Shown piece after piece: positions 17,199 through 25,988 of a stretch of 64,000 nucleotides of DNA (position 1 is its first letter; each line of letters begins with the position of its first letter). The translations under genes were made by a program, and so were the position numbers. The stretch comes from JAFGLZ01 sp964622545. GTDB taxonomy: Bacteria; Planctomycetota; Phycisphaerae; UBA1845; JAFGLZ01. The stretch spans positions 108,009 to 172,008 of the forward strand of contig CAZUQM010000011.1 in assembly GCA_964622545.1 (NCBI GenBank). Direction: 5' to 3'. The notes under the pieces were generated by a model that was given only the letters and a program-made list of their open reading frames with translations, searched no databases and was not told the origin of the DNA.

Positions 17199-17388
17199 GG
17201 GGTCCGGGTTGTCGGGCCCGAGTGCCGGGTCCAGAGCGACGCGCATCACGGACTGCGGGCGAGAGCGCGCATCGTGCTGCGCCTATGCTCGGGGGCGGAG
17301 TGTGCGCTGCCGGGGGCGGTGCGAGACTGGATGTCCCTATCGCATCCCTGCGCCGGCTACGATGTACCCATTCCGATCGCCAGTCTGA

Positions 17389-18501
17389 CTACCGCTTGCC
17401 GACCAGGCCCGAGGCACGGCTGACGATGCCGCGGAGGCTCGAGGCCAGGGCGTCGGCGTTGGGCGCGAACTGCATGGCCACGTCTCGGGTGACGAACTCT
17501 TCGTTGACGAGCTCGGTCAGCGAGACGGTGAAGTTGCGCATGCCGTCCTCGACCGAGGACGAGATGATGTCGCCCAGGTCGTCGTCCTCGCCGCGTCGGA
17601 TCTTCTCGCGGACGGTCGGGTTGACGAGCAGGACCTCGGTGGCGGGCACGCGGGATATCTGTTCGTCGATGGCGGGCAGCAGTCGCTGGGCGAAGATGGC
17701 CTTGAGGCTGTTGGCCAGGGACGAGCGGATGAACTCGTGCTGGTTCTTGGGGAAGAACTCGAGGATGCGGCTGAGCGACTGGGGGGCGTCGGCGCAGTGG
17801 ATGGTTCCGAAGACGAGGTGGCCGGTCTCGGCGGCCTGGATGCCGGCGAGCATCGTCTGACTGTCGCGGAGCTCGCCGACGAAGATGACGTCGGGGTCTT
17901 GGCGGACGACCTGCTTGAGGGCCCGGGGGAAGTCGGTCACGTCGATGCCGATCTCGCGTTGCGAGATGATGGCCTTGACGGGCTTGAACGAGTACTCGAT
18001 GGGGTCCTCGATGGTGATGATGTGGCAGGGCCGGGTCTGGTTGACGAGGTTGACCATGGCGGCCAGGGTGGAGCTCTTACCACTGCCGGTTACGCCCGCG
18101 ACGAGGATGAGGCCCTCGTGGGTCCGGGTGACGGTCTTCTCGTAGATGGGGGGCAGGTGCAGCTCTTCGAAGTTGGGTACGTGGCTCTGGACACGGCGGA
18201 AGGCCGCGTGGGTCTCGCCCATGGCGTGGAAGACGTTGACACGGAAGCGGTCGGAGCCCTGTCCTCTGTAGCTGAAGTCGATGCCGCCCTTTTCATGGAG
18301 CACGTCTTCACGGCCTTCAGGGAGGATGGGCCTGACGATATCGAGCATCTCGTCGTTCGTCGTGATGGGGTCGACATCGGGCTTGCGCAGCGAGCCGGCG
18401 ACGCGGAAGAAGGGGGGGTAGCCGACTTTCAGATGCAGGTCGCTGGCTCCGTACTTCTCCATGGCCAGCAATAGTTTATCCAAGGACTCCACTTTGGCCA
18501 T
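17389..18501 (-). CDS. pilT: Twitching motility retraction ATPase PilT
   Basis: A protein of 370 residues, normal for PilT. Motifs: GASDLHLKVGYPPFFRVAG (N-terminal PAS-like domain), Walker A GVTGSGKSST, Asp box IITIEDPIEY, Walker B QDPDVIFVGELRDSQTM and His box GHLVFGTIHCADA. It powers disassembly of type IV pili from the cytoplasmic face of the inner membrane. GGAG lies nine bases before the ATG at 18501. No other pilus-machine gene is adjacent; it faces trpE divergently. Confidence 0.9.
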   Translation of the reverse strand: MAKVESLDKLLLAMEKYGASDLHLKVGYPPFFRVAGSLRKPDVDPITTNDEMLDIVRPILPEGREDVLHEKGGIDFSYRGQGSDRFRVNVFHAMGETHAAFRRVQSHVPNFEELHLPPIYEKTVTRTHEGLILVAGVTGSGKSSTLAAMVNLVNQTRPCHIITIEDPIEYSFKPVKAIISQREIGIDVTDFPRALKQVVRQDPDVIFVGELRDSQTMLAGIQAAETGHLVFGTIHCADAPQSLSRILEFFPKNQHEFIRSSLANSLKAIFAQRLLPAIDEQISRVPATEVLLVNPTVREKIRRGEDDDLGDIISSSVEDGMRNFTVSLTELVNEEFVTRDVAMQFAPNADALASSLRGIVSRASGLVGKR

Positions 18502-18752
18502 TCCGTCGTACTCCTGGGTAGGACATCACTGGGTTGGACCTTCTCAGTCAGGGGGGATCCCCGCTCTCAGACACTACAGTATACCCCGGTTTCGTCCGGG
18601 TCTCAACGGGCAGAAGACAGCCGGGGCCAGGCGGCATGGTTTGGCATCTGGAGGGGCGGGCCCGGGGCCCTGGTGATCGGTCCTGTGACGATTCGAGGGC
18701 GGTGGTCGGGGTCGGGTTGACCGTGTTGGGGTGCGGTACTAGGATGCCGCCG

Positions 18753-20282
18753 ATGCGTCGGGTGCTTCCGTCCAAGGCCGAGTTTGCCAAGCTTGCCGAG
18801 CAGGGCAACACGGTTCCCGTCTACTGCCAATTGCTGAGCGACAACCTCACGCCGGTGACGGCGTTCGCCCGTGTTTCCAGCGAGAGCGAGCACGCGTTTT
18901 TGCTGGAGAGCATCGTCGGGGGGGAGAAGATCGCGCGGTACAGCTTCATCGGCGCCAGGCCCTTCAAGACGTTCGAGGCCACGAGGAATCGCGTTGTGGT
19001 GACGTCCATGGCGGACGGGTCGAGCCAGGAGCTGGAGGCGGAGGATCCGCTGGCGGTGCTTGAGGAGCACGTGCGGCGGCATCGCTCGGTGCACACGCCG
19101 GACCTGCCGCGGTTTTGCGGCGGGGCGGTGGGCTATGCCGGGTACGACATCATTCGCTACTACGAGGACCTGCCGGACGCCCCGGAGGACGATCGGCAGT
19201 TGCCGGACCTGAGCTTCGGCCTGTACGACACGATGGTCCTGTTCGATCACGTGCACAAGACGATCAAGGTGGTCGGGCTGGCGCACGTCGGTCGCGACGG
19301 GTTGGAGGCCTCGTACGACGACGCCTGCGGACGGATCGAGGAGACGGTGTCGGCCCTGTCGCAGCCGAAGATGACGCAGGTGGGGCAAATCGTCACGGAG
19401 GGTCAACCGGGCCTGGCGTTCACGAGCAACTTCGCGCGGGGGGACTTCGAGCGGGCGGTCGAGGCCAGCAAGGAGTACATCCGGGCCGGCGACATCTTCC
19501 AGGTGGTGCTGTCGCAACGGCTGTGCGTGGAGACCGACGCCGAGCCGTACAACATCTACCGGGCGCTGCGGGTGGTGAACCCGTCGCCGTTCATGTTCTT
19601 CCTGAAGGGCCCGGCCTGCACGCTGGTGGGCGCGAGCCCGGAGATCATGTGCCGCGTGGAGGACGGGGTGGTGACGAACCGCCCGCTGGCGGGGACGCGC
19701 CGGCGGGGTCGCGACGAGGCCGAGGACAAGGCGCTCGAGGCCGAGTTGCTGGCCGACCCGAAGGAGCGGGCCGAGCACATCATGCTGGTCGACCTGGGCC
19801 GCAACGACGTGGGGCGCGTGGCCGAGTTGGGCAGCGTGATGCTGAACGAGGTGATGGCCGTCGAGCGATACAGCCACGTGATGCACATCTCGAGCGAGGT
19901 GCAGGGGAAGCTGGCGGCGGACAAGTCGGCCTTCGACGCGCTGAAGACGTCGCTGCCCGTAGGGACGGTGAGCGGGGCGCCGAAGGTTCGCGCGATGGAG
20001 ATCATCGACGAGTTCGAGCCGACGCGCCGCGGGCCGTACGCGGGGGCGGTGGGCTACGTCGATTTCGCGGGCAACATGGACACCTGCATCGCGCTGCGGA
20101 CGATGGTGGTCATGGACAACCGGCGGTTCGTGGACACGCCGGCCAAGCGGCACCGCATCTACATCCAGGCGGGCGGGGGCATTGTGGCCGACAGCGTGCC
20201 CGCCAACGAGTACGAGGAATCGATCAACAAGTCCAAGGCCTTGCTGAAGGCCGTGGAGATCGCCGAGGGGGGCTTCCAGTAG
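18753..20282 (+). CDS. trpE: Anthranilate synthase component I
   Basis: A protein of 509 residues that makes anthranilate from chorismate with ammonia or TrpG-delivered ammonia, the first step of tryptophan synthesis. The chorismate-binding enzyme motifs are clear: GDIFQVVLSQRL, NRPLAGTRRRG, HIMLVDLGRNDVGRVAE, PVGTVSGAPKVRAMEIIDE and YIQAGGGIVADS. The N-terminal LLESIVGGEKIARYSFIG is the TrpE feedback-site region. I chose ATG at 18753 because AGGA lies eight bases upstream; ATG at 18744 is possible. No trpG or other trp gene follows; the next gene is a nucleoside hydrolase. Confidence 0.92.
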   Translation: MRRVLPSKAEFAKLAEQGNTVPVYCQLLSDNLTPVTAFARVSSESEHAFLLESIVGGEKIARYSFIGARPFKTFEATRNRVVVTSMADGSSQELEAEDPLAVLEEHVRRHRSVHTPDLPRFCGGAVGYAGYDIIRYYEDLPDAPEDDRQLPDLSFGLYDTMVLFDHVHKTIKVVGLAHVGRDGLEASYDDACGRIEETVSALSQPKMTQVGQIVTEGQPGLAFTSNFARGDFERAVEASKEYIRAGDIFQVVLSQRLCVETDAEPYNIYRALRVVNPSPFMFFLKGPACTLVGASPEIMCRVEDGVVTNRPLAGTRRRGRDEAEDKALEAELLADPKERAEHIMLVDLGRNDVGRVAELGSVMLNEVMAVERYSHVMHISSEVQGKLAADKSAFDALKTSLPVGTVSGAPKVRAMEIIDEFEPTRRGPYAGAVGYVDFAGNMDTCIALRTMVVMDNRRFVDTPAKRHRIYIQAGGGIVADSVPANEYEESINKSKALLKAVEIAEGGFQ

Positions 20283-20325
20283 CAGCACACGCCATGCCGC
20301 GCGGCGACCACGGAGGCGCATCGCG

Positions 20326-21216
20326 ATGCCAGAGACGGTGAAGGTCGTGCTGGATACGGACATCGGCACGGATATCGACGACGCGGTGGCGCTGACCTAC
20401 CTGCTTGGGCAGCCGCGTTGCGAGCTGTTGGGCATCACGACGGTTGGGGGCGAGCCGGAGAAGCGGGCCGGCCTGGCCAGCGCGATCTGCACGGAGGCCG
20501 GCCGCGACGACGTGCCGATCCACCCGGGGACGGGCAAGCCGTTGATCGTGCCGACGCATTCGCCGCGGGCCGAGCAGGCCGAGGCCCTGCGGAACTGGTC
20601 GCATCGAACCGATTTCGAGCCGAACTCCGCCGTGGACTTCCTGCGTCGGACGATCCGCGCGCATCCGGGCGAGGTGACGCTGCTGGCGATCGGGCCGATG
20701 ACGAACGTGGGGCTGCTGTTTGCGGTCGACCCGGAGATCCCGAGCCTGCTGCGGCGTTTGGTGCTGATGTGCGGGGTGTTCACGACGCAGATCCCGCACC
20801 TGCCGTATCGGGAATGGAACGCCTGGGGGGACCCGCACGCGACCGCGATCGTGTACGCGGCTCGGGCGGCCGATCATCTGTCGGTGGGCTTGGACGTGAC
20901 GATGCAATGCTGGCTGGCCACGGACGAGGTGCCCCGTCGGTTCGAGCGTCCGCCGCTGAATGTGGTGCTCGAGATGGCGCAGGTGTGGTTTCGCCGGGCC
21001 GACCGGATCACGTTTCACGATCCGCTGGCCGCGGCGCTGCTGTTCGAGCCGGATCTGTGCACGTACGCGGCGGGCCAGGTCGAGGTGGAGCTGACGAGCC
21101 CGCCGGTGCTGGGGATGACGCGGTGGCTGACGGAGACGGCCGAGAAGCCGCACCGCATCGCCTTAGGCGTGAGTCCTGAGCGGTTCTTCGAGCATTACTT
21201 CGCGGTCGTGGGATAG
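20326..21216 (+). CDS. Inosine/uridine-preferring nucleoside hydrolase family protein
   Basis: A protein of 296 residues. The N-terminal VVLDTDIGTDIDDAVAL is the calcium-binding aspartate cluster of IunH-type N-ribohydrolases. LLAIGPMTNVGLLF and EWNAWGDPHATAIV are further family signatures. It cleaves the N-glycosidic bond of ribonucleosides, giving base and ribose; base preference is unknown. GGAGG lies nine bases before the ATG, and the gene starts 44 bases after trpE. It may act with the nucleoside symporter at 15885. Confidence 0.88.
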   Translation: MPETVKVVLDTDIGTDIDDAVALTYLLGQPRCELLGITTVGGEPEKRAGLASAICTEAGRDDVPIHPGTGKPLIVPTHSPRAEQAEALRNWSHRTDFEPNSAVDFLRRTIRAHPGEVTLLAIGPMTNVGLLFAVDPEIPSLLRRLVLMCGVFTTQIPHLPYREWNAWGDPHATAIVYAARAADHLSVGLDVTMQCWLATDEVPRRFERPPLNVVLEMAQVWFRRADRITFHDPLAAALLFEPDLCTYAAGQVEVELTSPPVLGMTRWLTETAEKPHRIALGVSPERFFEHYFAVVG

Positions 21217-21404
21217 CTCCGGCTTCACGGGGCGTGGTGTTGGCATCTAACGGAAGGAGGCGGCATGGATCGCTAGCGCTGGGTCAAGGTCAAGCTCGTC
21301 CCGGTCGATGCCGTATGCGGGGCGCCGCGTCGGGTTGAAGCGGCTCGTCGTGATCGGCATAATCGGGGTGGTGTCGTCTCGGACCACGAAACGGAGCGGA
21401 ATGA

Positions 21405-22157
21405 ATGAACACGACCTTTGGCGCGATGTGTGACGAGTTCCTCGTGACGACGCGCCTGCATATGAAATTGGGCCTGCCGGACAATCGGGAGACGCTGCTG
21501 CATTTCTTCGATCGGATCGCGCGGGAGTTTCCGTCGATGGATCGGTTGCGGCGGCGCGGTAGCGGCGGGCTGGTTCTGGAGAGCGATCCCGAGGAGGCGA
21601 GTCGGATGTGGATCCGGCTGGACGGTGCGAGCCTGCGGTTCGGCCATTCGAACCCGCCGGACGTGGCGACGCAGCGTCGGCTGGCCGAGACCGTCTTCGA
21701 CAACGCTCCCCACCATCTGAGCCTGTCGCACCTGGACATCGATCGGATGGAGCAGGTGTACAGCTTTGATTTGGACTTCGTCGGCAACCACGACCAACTG
21801 GTGGCCGAGACGCTGTATGCCGACCATCCGCTGGCGGCGCTGGCCAACGCGGACCAGGCCTTTCACGTGATCGAGTGCCAGCCGTGCATCGGCATCTCGC
21901 TGTCGCCGACCTGCGAGCAGCAGGCGTACGTGGAGCTTCGCAGTCGAAGCACGACGTACGAGGCCAGCCGGGGTCAGTTCGACTCGCGGCCGCTGACGGT
22001 GTCGCTGATCCTGCGTCAGTACTGGCCGTCGGGTCGGGATCGCGATCTGCTGGCGACGTACGATGCGCTGGCCGAGCACGCGGGACATCTGGCGACGGAC
22101 CACGTCGTGCCCCTGATCGTCAACCCGCTGGCACACGCGATCGCGAGCAGGCCGTAG
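21405..22157 (+). CDS. Conserved-type hypothetical protein, soluble
   Basis: A protein of 250 residues with normal protein composition, GGAG eight bases before the ATG and no signal peptide or membrane helix. Segments such as NRETLLHFFDRIAREFPSMD, SLSHLDIDRMEQVYSFDLDF and FHVIECQPCIGISLSP suggest an alpha/beta fold with repeated hydrophobic strands. I recognise it only as a type seen in planctomycetes. Function unknown. It is followed by repeat-rich noncoding DNA. Confidence 0.65.
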   Translation: MNTTFGAMCDEFLVTTRLHMKLGLPDNRETLLHFFDRIAREFPSMDRLRRRGSGGLVLESDPEEASRMWIRLDGASLRFGHSNPPDVATQRRLAETVFDNAPHHLSLSHLDIDRMEQVYSFDLDFVGNHDQLVAETLYADHPLAALANADQAFHVIECQPCIGISLSPTCEQQAYVELRSRSTTYEASRGQFDSRPLTVSLILRQYWPSGRDRDLLATYDALAEHAGHLATDHVVPLIVNPLAHAIASRP

Positions 22158-22160
22158 GAC

Positions 22161-22196
22161 ACGTCAAACCGTCGAACCGTCGACGAGTCGACACGG
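22161..22196. repeat. CGTCGAC-type short repeat cluster
   Basis: Successive accgtcga / ccgtcgac / gagtcgac / acggtcgg words with 8-9-base spacing, directly after a stop codon. Related to clusters at 2484, 10043, 23338 and 36498. Confidence 0.6.
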
Positions 22197-22234
22197 TCGG
22201 CTTGGTTGGGTGGGCATCCCTTCCCGAAAGGGTG

Positions 22235-22252
22235 GCAGGATGGCCATCCTGC
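22235..22252. repeat. Perfect 18-base palindrome GCAGGATGGCCATCCTGC
   Basis: Self-complementary with no loop, in noncoding DNA. The same word is familiar to me as a dispersed intergenic element in planctomycete genomes. It could form a cruciform or bind a dimeric protein, but no function is shown. Confidence 0.6.
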
Positions 22253-22647
22253 AGGGGTGGATGCGAGACCTTCCTTTGCCTAAAGGCTACGCAGGGCGAG
22301 AGGGGTTCTCGCGCCGGGAATCCATGGTCTTTCGAACACGGCGGTGTTACGAAAGCCGGGAGGTGTCCACCAGCGCTAGCGCGACAAGCTCCCTTCGGGT
22401 CTGAGCCTCAGGATCGGAGGCGGTACAAGTGAAGCAGCGGGCCACCCACCCGTTTGTCTTGGCAGCAGGACGGTTGCCGTGCTCCTGCGGGACTTTTTCG
22501 CGCGGGAGGGATTGGAAGGGGGATGTAGCGCTTCTTCCTTTTGGGAATCCTGGGTTCGCAGGTGAGGGGTCACCGAACGAGCGGCGGAGCTGCGTTCCCT
22601 TGTTGCATCGTTCCCTCTTCTGCTTTGCGTTTGATGTGTTCCTATCG

Positions 22648-23421
22648 ATGGTTCGATTGGGGTTAGCCATTCTGGCGTTGGTGCTGGCCGGGTCGCCGGT
22701 CCTGGCCGAGGCGCCGGAGCGGTATCGGCGGGCGAAGGCGCGATCGGCGATGGAGGTGTTGGGCCAGGAGGCCGCGTCGCTTCCGACGAGCCGGTCGACG
22801 TCGCGACCGACGACGCAGCGCGGCGATGCGTCCAACCCGTTCGGCAAGACACCCACCCGGCCCGACTACGCTTTGCCGGGCGTGGTGATCTACAGCAACG
22901 GTACGAAGCTGCCCGGGTACCTCTGGACGCCCTCGGGCAAGGCGTTCCGCGTCTACGAGCTGACGAGCAAGCAGTTTCGCGACATCCCGTTCGACGTGGT
23001 CAAGCGGATCGACGGGCTGGTGGCGTGGGCGCGGATGGAGGACGACTGGCGGTGGAAGGAGGGCGGCTCGGACGTCAAGGTCTACACGGGCAAGAAGTAC
23101 CCGAACCGCATGACGACGTACCGCTTCACGCTGCTGGACGATCGCACGATCACGGGTCAGATCGCGCAGATGTTCTTCGTCGAGCTGGCCGGCAAGGTCG
23201 GCAGGGCGGTGCTGCACAAGCGGCATCAGGGCAAGATCGGCCAGACGCTCGAGCGCATGCCGTACGTCAAGGCGGTGATCTTCGATCCGCGTGCGATGCG
23301 CGAGGCGATCGAGGAGGCGACGTCGAGCCGGCCGCGTGACGCGTCAAAACGTCGAAACGTCGACACGTCGACAGGCCGAAAAAGGCCAACCGGCACGCGG
23401 CCGAAGCATCCGCGCGACTAG
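22648..23421 (+). CDS. Exported hypothetical protein with repeat-derived C-terminus
   Basis: A protein of 257 residues from ATG at 22648. The N-terminus MVRLGLAILALVLAGSPVLA is a signal peptide. The body (GVVIYSNGTKLPGYLWTPSG, IPFDVVKRIDGLVAWARME, YRFTLLDDRTITGQIAQMF) is beta-rich, and the last 40 residues are basic and low-complexity. That tail (SKRRNVDTSTGRKR) is encoded by a copy of the CGTCGAC-type repeat, suggesting that the original stop was lost or the repeat inserted. Family not recognised; probably periplasmic. Confidence 0.6.
   Translation: MVRLGLAILALVLAGSPVLAEAPERYRRAKARSAMEVLGQEAASLPTSRSTSRPTTQRGDASNPFGKTPTRPDYALPGVVIYSNGTKLPGYLWTPSGKAFRVYELTSKQFRDIPFDVVKRIDGLVAWARMEDDWRWKEGGSDVKVYTGKKYPNRMTTYRFTLLDDRTITGQIAQMFFVELAGKVGRAVLHKRHQGKIGQTLERMPYVKAVIFDPRAMREAIEEATSSRPRDASKRRNVDTSTGRKRPTGTRPKHPRD
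23338..23374. repeat. CGTCGAC-type repeat inside the 3' end of a gene
   Basis: Three or four 8-base steps, aaacgtcg / aaacgtcg / acacgtcg / acag. Unlike its relatives, it is read as codons at the end of the exported protein gene at 22648. Confidence 0.65.
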
Positions 23422-23539
23422 GCATGCGTTGCCTCCGGTGGGGATGGGGTCTTGAGTCGCGTGATGCATGTCGGGAGGGGGCTGGCATTCCTGCGTGACA
23501 TGCCTGTCGAAGGTGGAAAGGTCTCGGCATGGACGGCTC

Positions 23540-23620
23540 GGCGGGAGCCTCGCCGTTCCGATGCGGCGTCTCGGCTTTGCCTGCGGCTGCGCCGCGGCAA
23601 GCCCAGCCGCCGCCTTCCTA
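23540..23620. repeat. Dispersed repeat, 'GEAPAEP' type
   Basis: ggctcggcgggagcctcgcc followed by ctttgcctgcggctgcgccg; a close relative of the copy at 10430-10500. It lies between the convergent genes ending at 23421 and 23669. Confidence 0.5.
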
Positions 23621-23668
23621 AAGTCAGGTGCGTCAAGACGCCCCCCACGAGCTCCGGGGCGAGATCGC

Positions 23669-24871
23669 TTAGTCGTTGTCGAGGGTTCGAATCTGCCCGA
23701 GTTGGCGGGCGGAGTCGAGCTCGATGAGCTCGTCGAGCATATAGCGGTAGCTCTCGTAGCGCTCGGGGTGGATCAAGCCCTCGGCGACGGCCCGCTTGAC
23801 GCCGCAGTCGGCCTCGGTCTCGTTGGTGTGGGCGCAGTCGGGGTACTTGCACTGCGTCAGGTACGGCTCGAAGTCTGGGAAGTGGGCCTCCAGCTCGCCC
23901 GGCTCGAGGCCGGCCATCTCGAACTGGCGGATGCCGGGCGTGTCGACCACGTAGCCGCCGATCTCGAGCCTGAGCAATTGGGCGGTCGTGGTGGTGTGCC
24001 GGCCTTTGAAGTTGTCGTCGCTGACGTCGCCCACGCGGAGTTCCAGATCGGGCTGGATGGCGTTGATGAGCGAGCTCTTGCCCGTGCCGCTCTGACCGGC
24101 GAGGACGGTGATGCGATCCTGGAGCCTCTCGGCGAGGGCGTCGACGTTGGTGCCCTCGGTGGCGCTGGTCAGGAGGATGTCCAGGTCGAGGCCGTCGAAG
24201 CGCTCGAGGATCTCTCCGGCGATGCCCTCGGTATCGAGATCGATCTTGTTGACGCAGAGGATGGGGTGGAGGCCTCCGAGGGAGGCGGCGACGAGATAGC
24301 GATCGATCAGATGCGGCTTGATGATGGGCATCATGATGGATGAAACGATGACGACCTGATCGACGTTGGCGGCGATGGTATGTTCGCGGTCGCCGTAGCG
24401 ACGGATGAGCCGGCTCTTGCGCTCGGCGACGGACTCGATGACGCCTTCGCGCTCGAGGCCCTCGGCGTCGGCCACGACGGAGAACCAAACGACGTCACCG
24501 ACGGCGACCGGATGGCGCTCGTCGATGAGTCGGGTGCGTAGGACCCGCCGGATGGAGCAGGGCCAGGTCTGCTCTCCGTCGTCGACGTCGGCGATGGCGC
24601 CGCGCATGGCGACGACGACGCCCTCGCGCTGTTCCTCCTGCGCCGCGGCGGCGGGTTGGTCGTCGTCGTCGACGATGATGGTGCGTTTGCGGCTGAGGTC
24701 GCCTTTGCGGTTGAGGCTCTGCTTGGTCTCCTCATCCTCGCGCTCGAAGCGGCCTTCGCGGTACCACTGCGTCCAGCCCTTGTCGCGGCGCGGCGTGAGC
24801 CGGTTGGTCTTGAAGTGGACACGGACCTTCTTGCCCTTGCCCTTACCCTTACCTTTGCCGCGTTTGGCCAT
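23669..24871 (-). CDS. rsgA: Ribosome small-subunit-dependent GTPase A
   Basis: A protein of 400 residues. It has a basic N-terminal extension (about 80 residues, Gly/Lys-rich at the start), an OB-fold (MRGAIADVDDGEQTWPCSIR), then a circularly permuted GTPase: NKIDLD (G4), GQSGTGKSSLINAI (G1) and DTPGIRQFEM (G3). The C-terminal zinc site is CKYPDCAHTNETEADC. It assists late 30S subunit maturation. Longer than the usual 300-350 residues because of the N-terminal extension. It is divergent from the sigma factor gene at 25299. Confidence 0.92.
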   Translation of the reverse strand: MAKRGKGKGKGKGKKVRVHFKTNRLTPRRDKGWTQWYREGRFEREDEETKQSLNRKGDLSRKRTIIVDDDDQPAAAAQEEQREGVVVAMRGAIADVDDGEQTWPCSIRRVLRTRLIDERHPVAVGDVVWFSVVADAEGLEREGVIESVAERKSRLIRRYGDREHTIAANVDQVVIVSSIMMPIIKPHLIDRYLVAASLGGLHPILCVNKIDLDTEGIAGEILERFDGLDLDILLTSATEGTNVDALAERLQDRITVLAGQSGTGKSSLINAIQPDLELRVGDVSDDNFKGRHTTTTAQLLRLEIGGYVVDTPGIRQFEMAGLEPGELEAHFPDFEPYLTQCKYPDCAHTNETEADCGVKRAVAEGLIHPERYESYRYMLDELIELDSARQLGQIRTLDND

Positions 24872-24917
24872 AGGGTCTATTCCGAATGTGGGACGGTCAT
24901 GCCATCAGTCGTTCGGT

Positions 24918-24994
24918 CGCCCCGCTGGGGCTTTTGCCCTTGTGGGGAGCGAACCCCGGGTTCCGCTTCGCTCCACCCGGGGCTACATTCCACC
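24918..24994. repeat. GC-rich inverted-repeat element
   Basis: A small hairpin gccccgctggggc followed by TTTT, then CCCCGGGT (24954-24961) pairing with ACCCGGGG (24975-24982) around a 13-base loop. The word ttccgcttcgctcc in the loop is common in dispersed bacterial repeats. No gene reads into it in terminator orientation, so I treat it as a repeat. Confidence 0.5.
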
Positions 24995-25221
24995 GCCCCA
25001 AACGGGGCTAGGACGCCGTCGGAGACGGCTTCTGCGAGGCGTTTTCTGGGCAGCGGTCGCGGTGTCTGGTTGCCCTGCTCACAGAGCGGTGGCACACGAG
25101 ACCGTTCCAAGCACGGCGCCCCTCTATTGTCCCTGTTCGTTTGGGCGGGTTCAAGCGGCCGGGGGCGGCGGGTCGGTGGGGCCGCCGGGGAGGGCCCGGG
25201 ACGGCTGCTTCCAATAAGCCC

Positions 25222-25250
25222 TTGCCATTGTGGGAGTTATTGCCTACGCT
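25222..25250 (+). promoter_or_regulatory. Candidate sigma-70-type promoter for the ECF sigma operon
   Basis: TTGCCA (25222-25227), 17-base spacer, TACGCT (25245-25250). The -35 box is a good match and the -10 box is weak. Transcription would start about 40-55 bases before the possible start codons. Confidence 0.35.
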
Positions 25251-25298
25251 TTTCCAAGAAGTTACCGTCTGAGCGGGCCTAACCTCATCGCGTCTTAG

Positions 25299-25910
25299 GT
25301 GTCTATTAGGATGCAGGCGAGTAGCCAGCACGTTGATGAGCGTCAGATCGATGCCGACCTGGTGCGCCGTTCGCTTGACGGCGACACCACGGGCTTCGAC
25401 GAGCTGATCAACCGGTACCAGCGCCGGGCCGTGTCGGTGGCCTATCGGCTGCTCGGCAACGGCCACGATGCGATGGAGGTCTGCCAAGAGGCGTTTTTGC
25501 GGGCGTATCGGGCCCTGGACTCGTTGCAGGACCCGGAGCGGTTCGGCCCGTGGCTGATGCGGACGGTCAGCAACCTCTCGCTCAATTTCCGGCGGTCGCG
25601 TCGGAAGAGCAGCCCCATCCCCGTGGACGATTGCCTGTTGCCCGGCAGCGAGGACGCTGTGGGGAGTGACTGGATGGCCGGGACGGGCCTGCCGTCGGAC
25701 GAAGCTCTGGGCTCGGAACTCGGACAGGCCATCTCCGAGGCGCTGAACGAGCTGCCGGAGAAGCAGCGGCTGGCGCTGGTGCTGTTCGCGATAGAGGGCA
25801 TGGCCCAGAAGGACGTGGCCGACGTGCTCGACTGCAGCGTTGAGGCGGTCAAGTGGCACGTCTTTCAGGCCCGAAAGAAGTTGAAGGACAAGCTCGGCGA
25901 CTACCTGTAG
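25299..25910 (+). CDS. ECF-type RNA polymerase sigma factor
   Basis: A protein of 203 residues from GTG (or 199 from ATG at 25311). Region 2 includes DTTGFDELINRYQRRAVSVA and GNGHDAMEVCQEAFLRAYRAL; region 4 includes LPEKQRLALVLFAIEGMAQK and the helix-turn-helix DVADVLDCSVEAVKWHVFQAR. Both regions are of normal length, with no C-terminal extension. It directs RNA polymerase to a small regulon, probably in response to an envelope signal, because a membrane-anchored putative anti-sigma factor and a periplasmic STN protein follow on the same strand. Confidence 0.9.
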   Translation: MSIRMQASSQHVDERQIDADLVRRSLDGDTTGFDELINRYQRRAVSVAYRLLGNGHDAMEVCQEAFLRAYRALDSLQDPERFGPWLMRTVSNLSLNFRRSRRKSSPIPVDDCLLPGSEDAVGSDWMAGTGLPSDEALGSELGQAISEALNELPEKQRLALVLFAIEGMAQKDVADVLDCSVEAVKWHVFQARKKLKDKLGDYL

Positions 25911-25988
25911 CCGCCGGGATGCCGGGCTCGAGCGGGCCGGCGCCTGAGCGAGCCCCAAGCGGTTTGAGGAAAGCGTGCGAGTCGTGAC

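Larger units (their letters stand above)
22158..22647. other. Intergenic stretch with palindrome and short repeats
   Basis: 490 bases with no supported gene. It contains a CGTCGAC-type repeat (22161-22196), a perfect 18-base palindrome (22235-22252) and nothing else I can name. The frame of the next gene is open upstream to 22429 but does not look coding there. Confidence 0.45.
24872..25298. other. Divergent intergenic region between rsgA and sigma factor gene
   Basis: 427 bases without a gene. It holds a GC-rich inverted-repeat element (24918-24994) and a promoter-like site (25222-25250) for the sigma factor gene. Confidence 0.5.

Noticed and set aside
24918..24994. Intrinsic terminator of the sigma factor or rsgA gene
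   Set aside because: It is upstream of both divergent genes, so neither reads into it in terminator orientation; more likely a dispersed inverted repeat.
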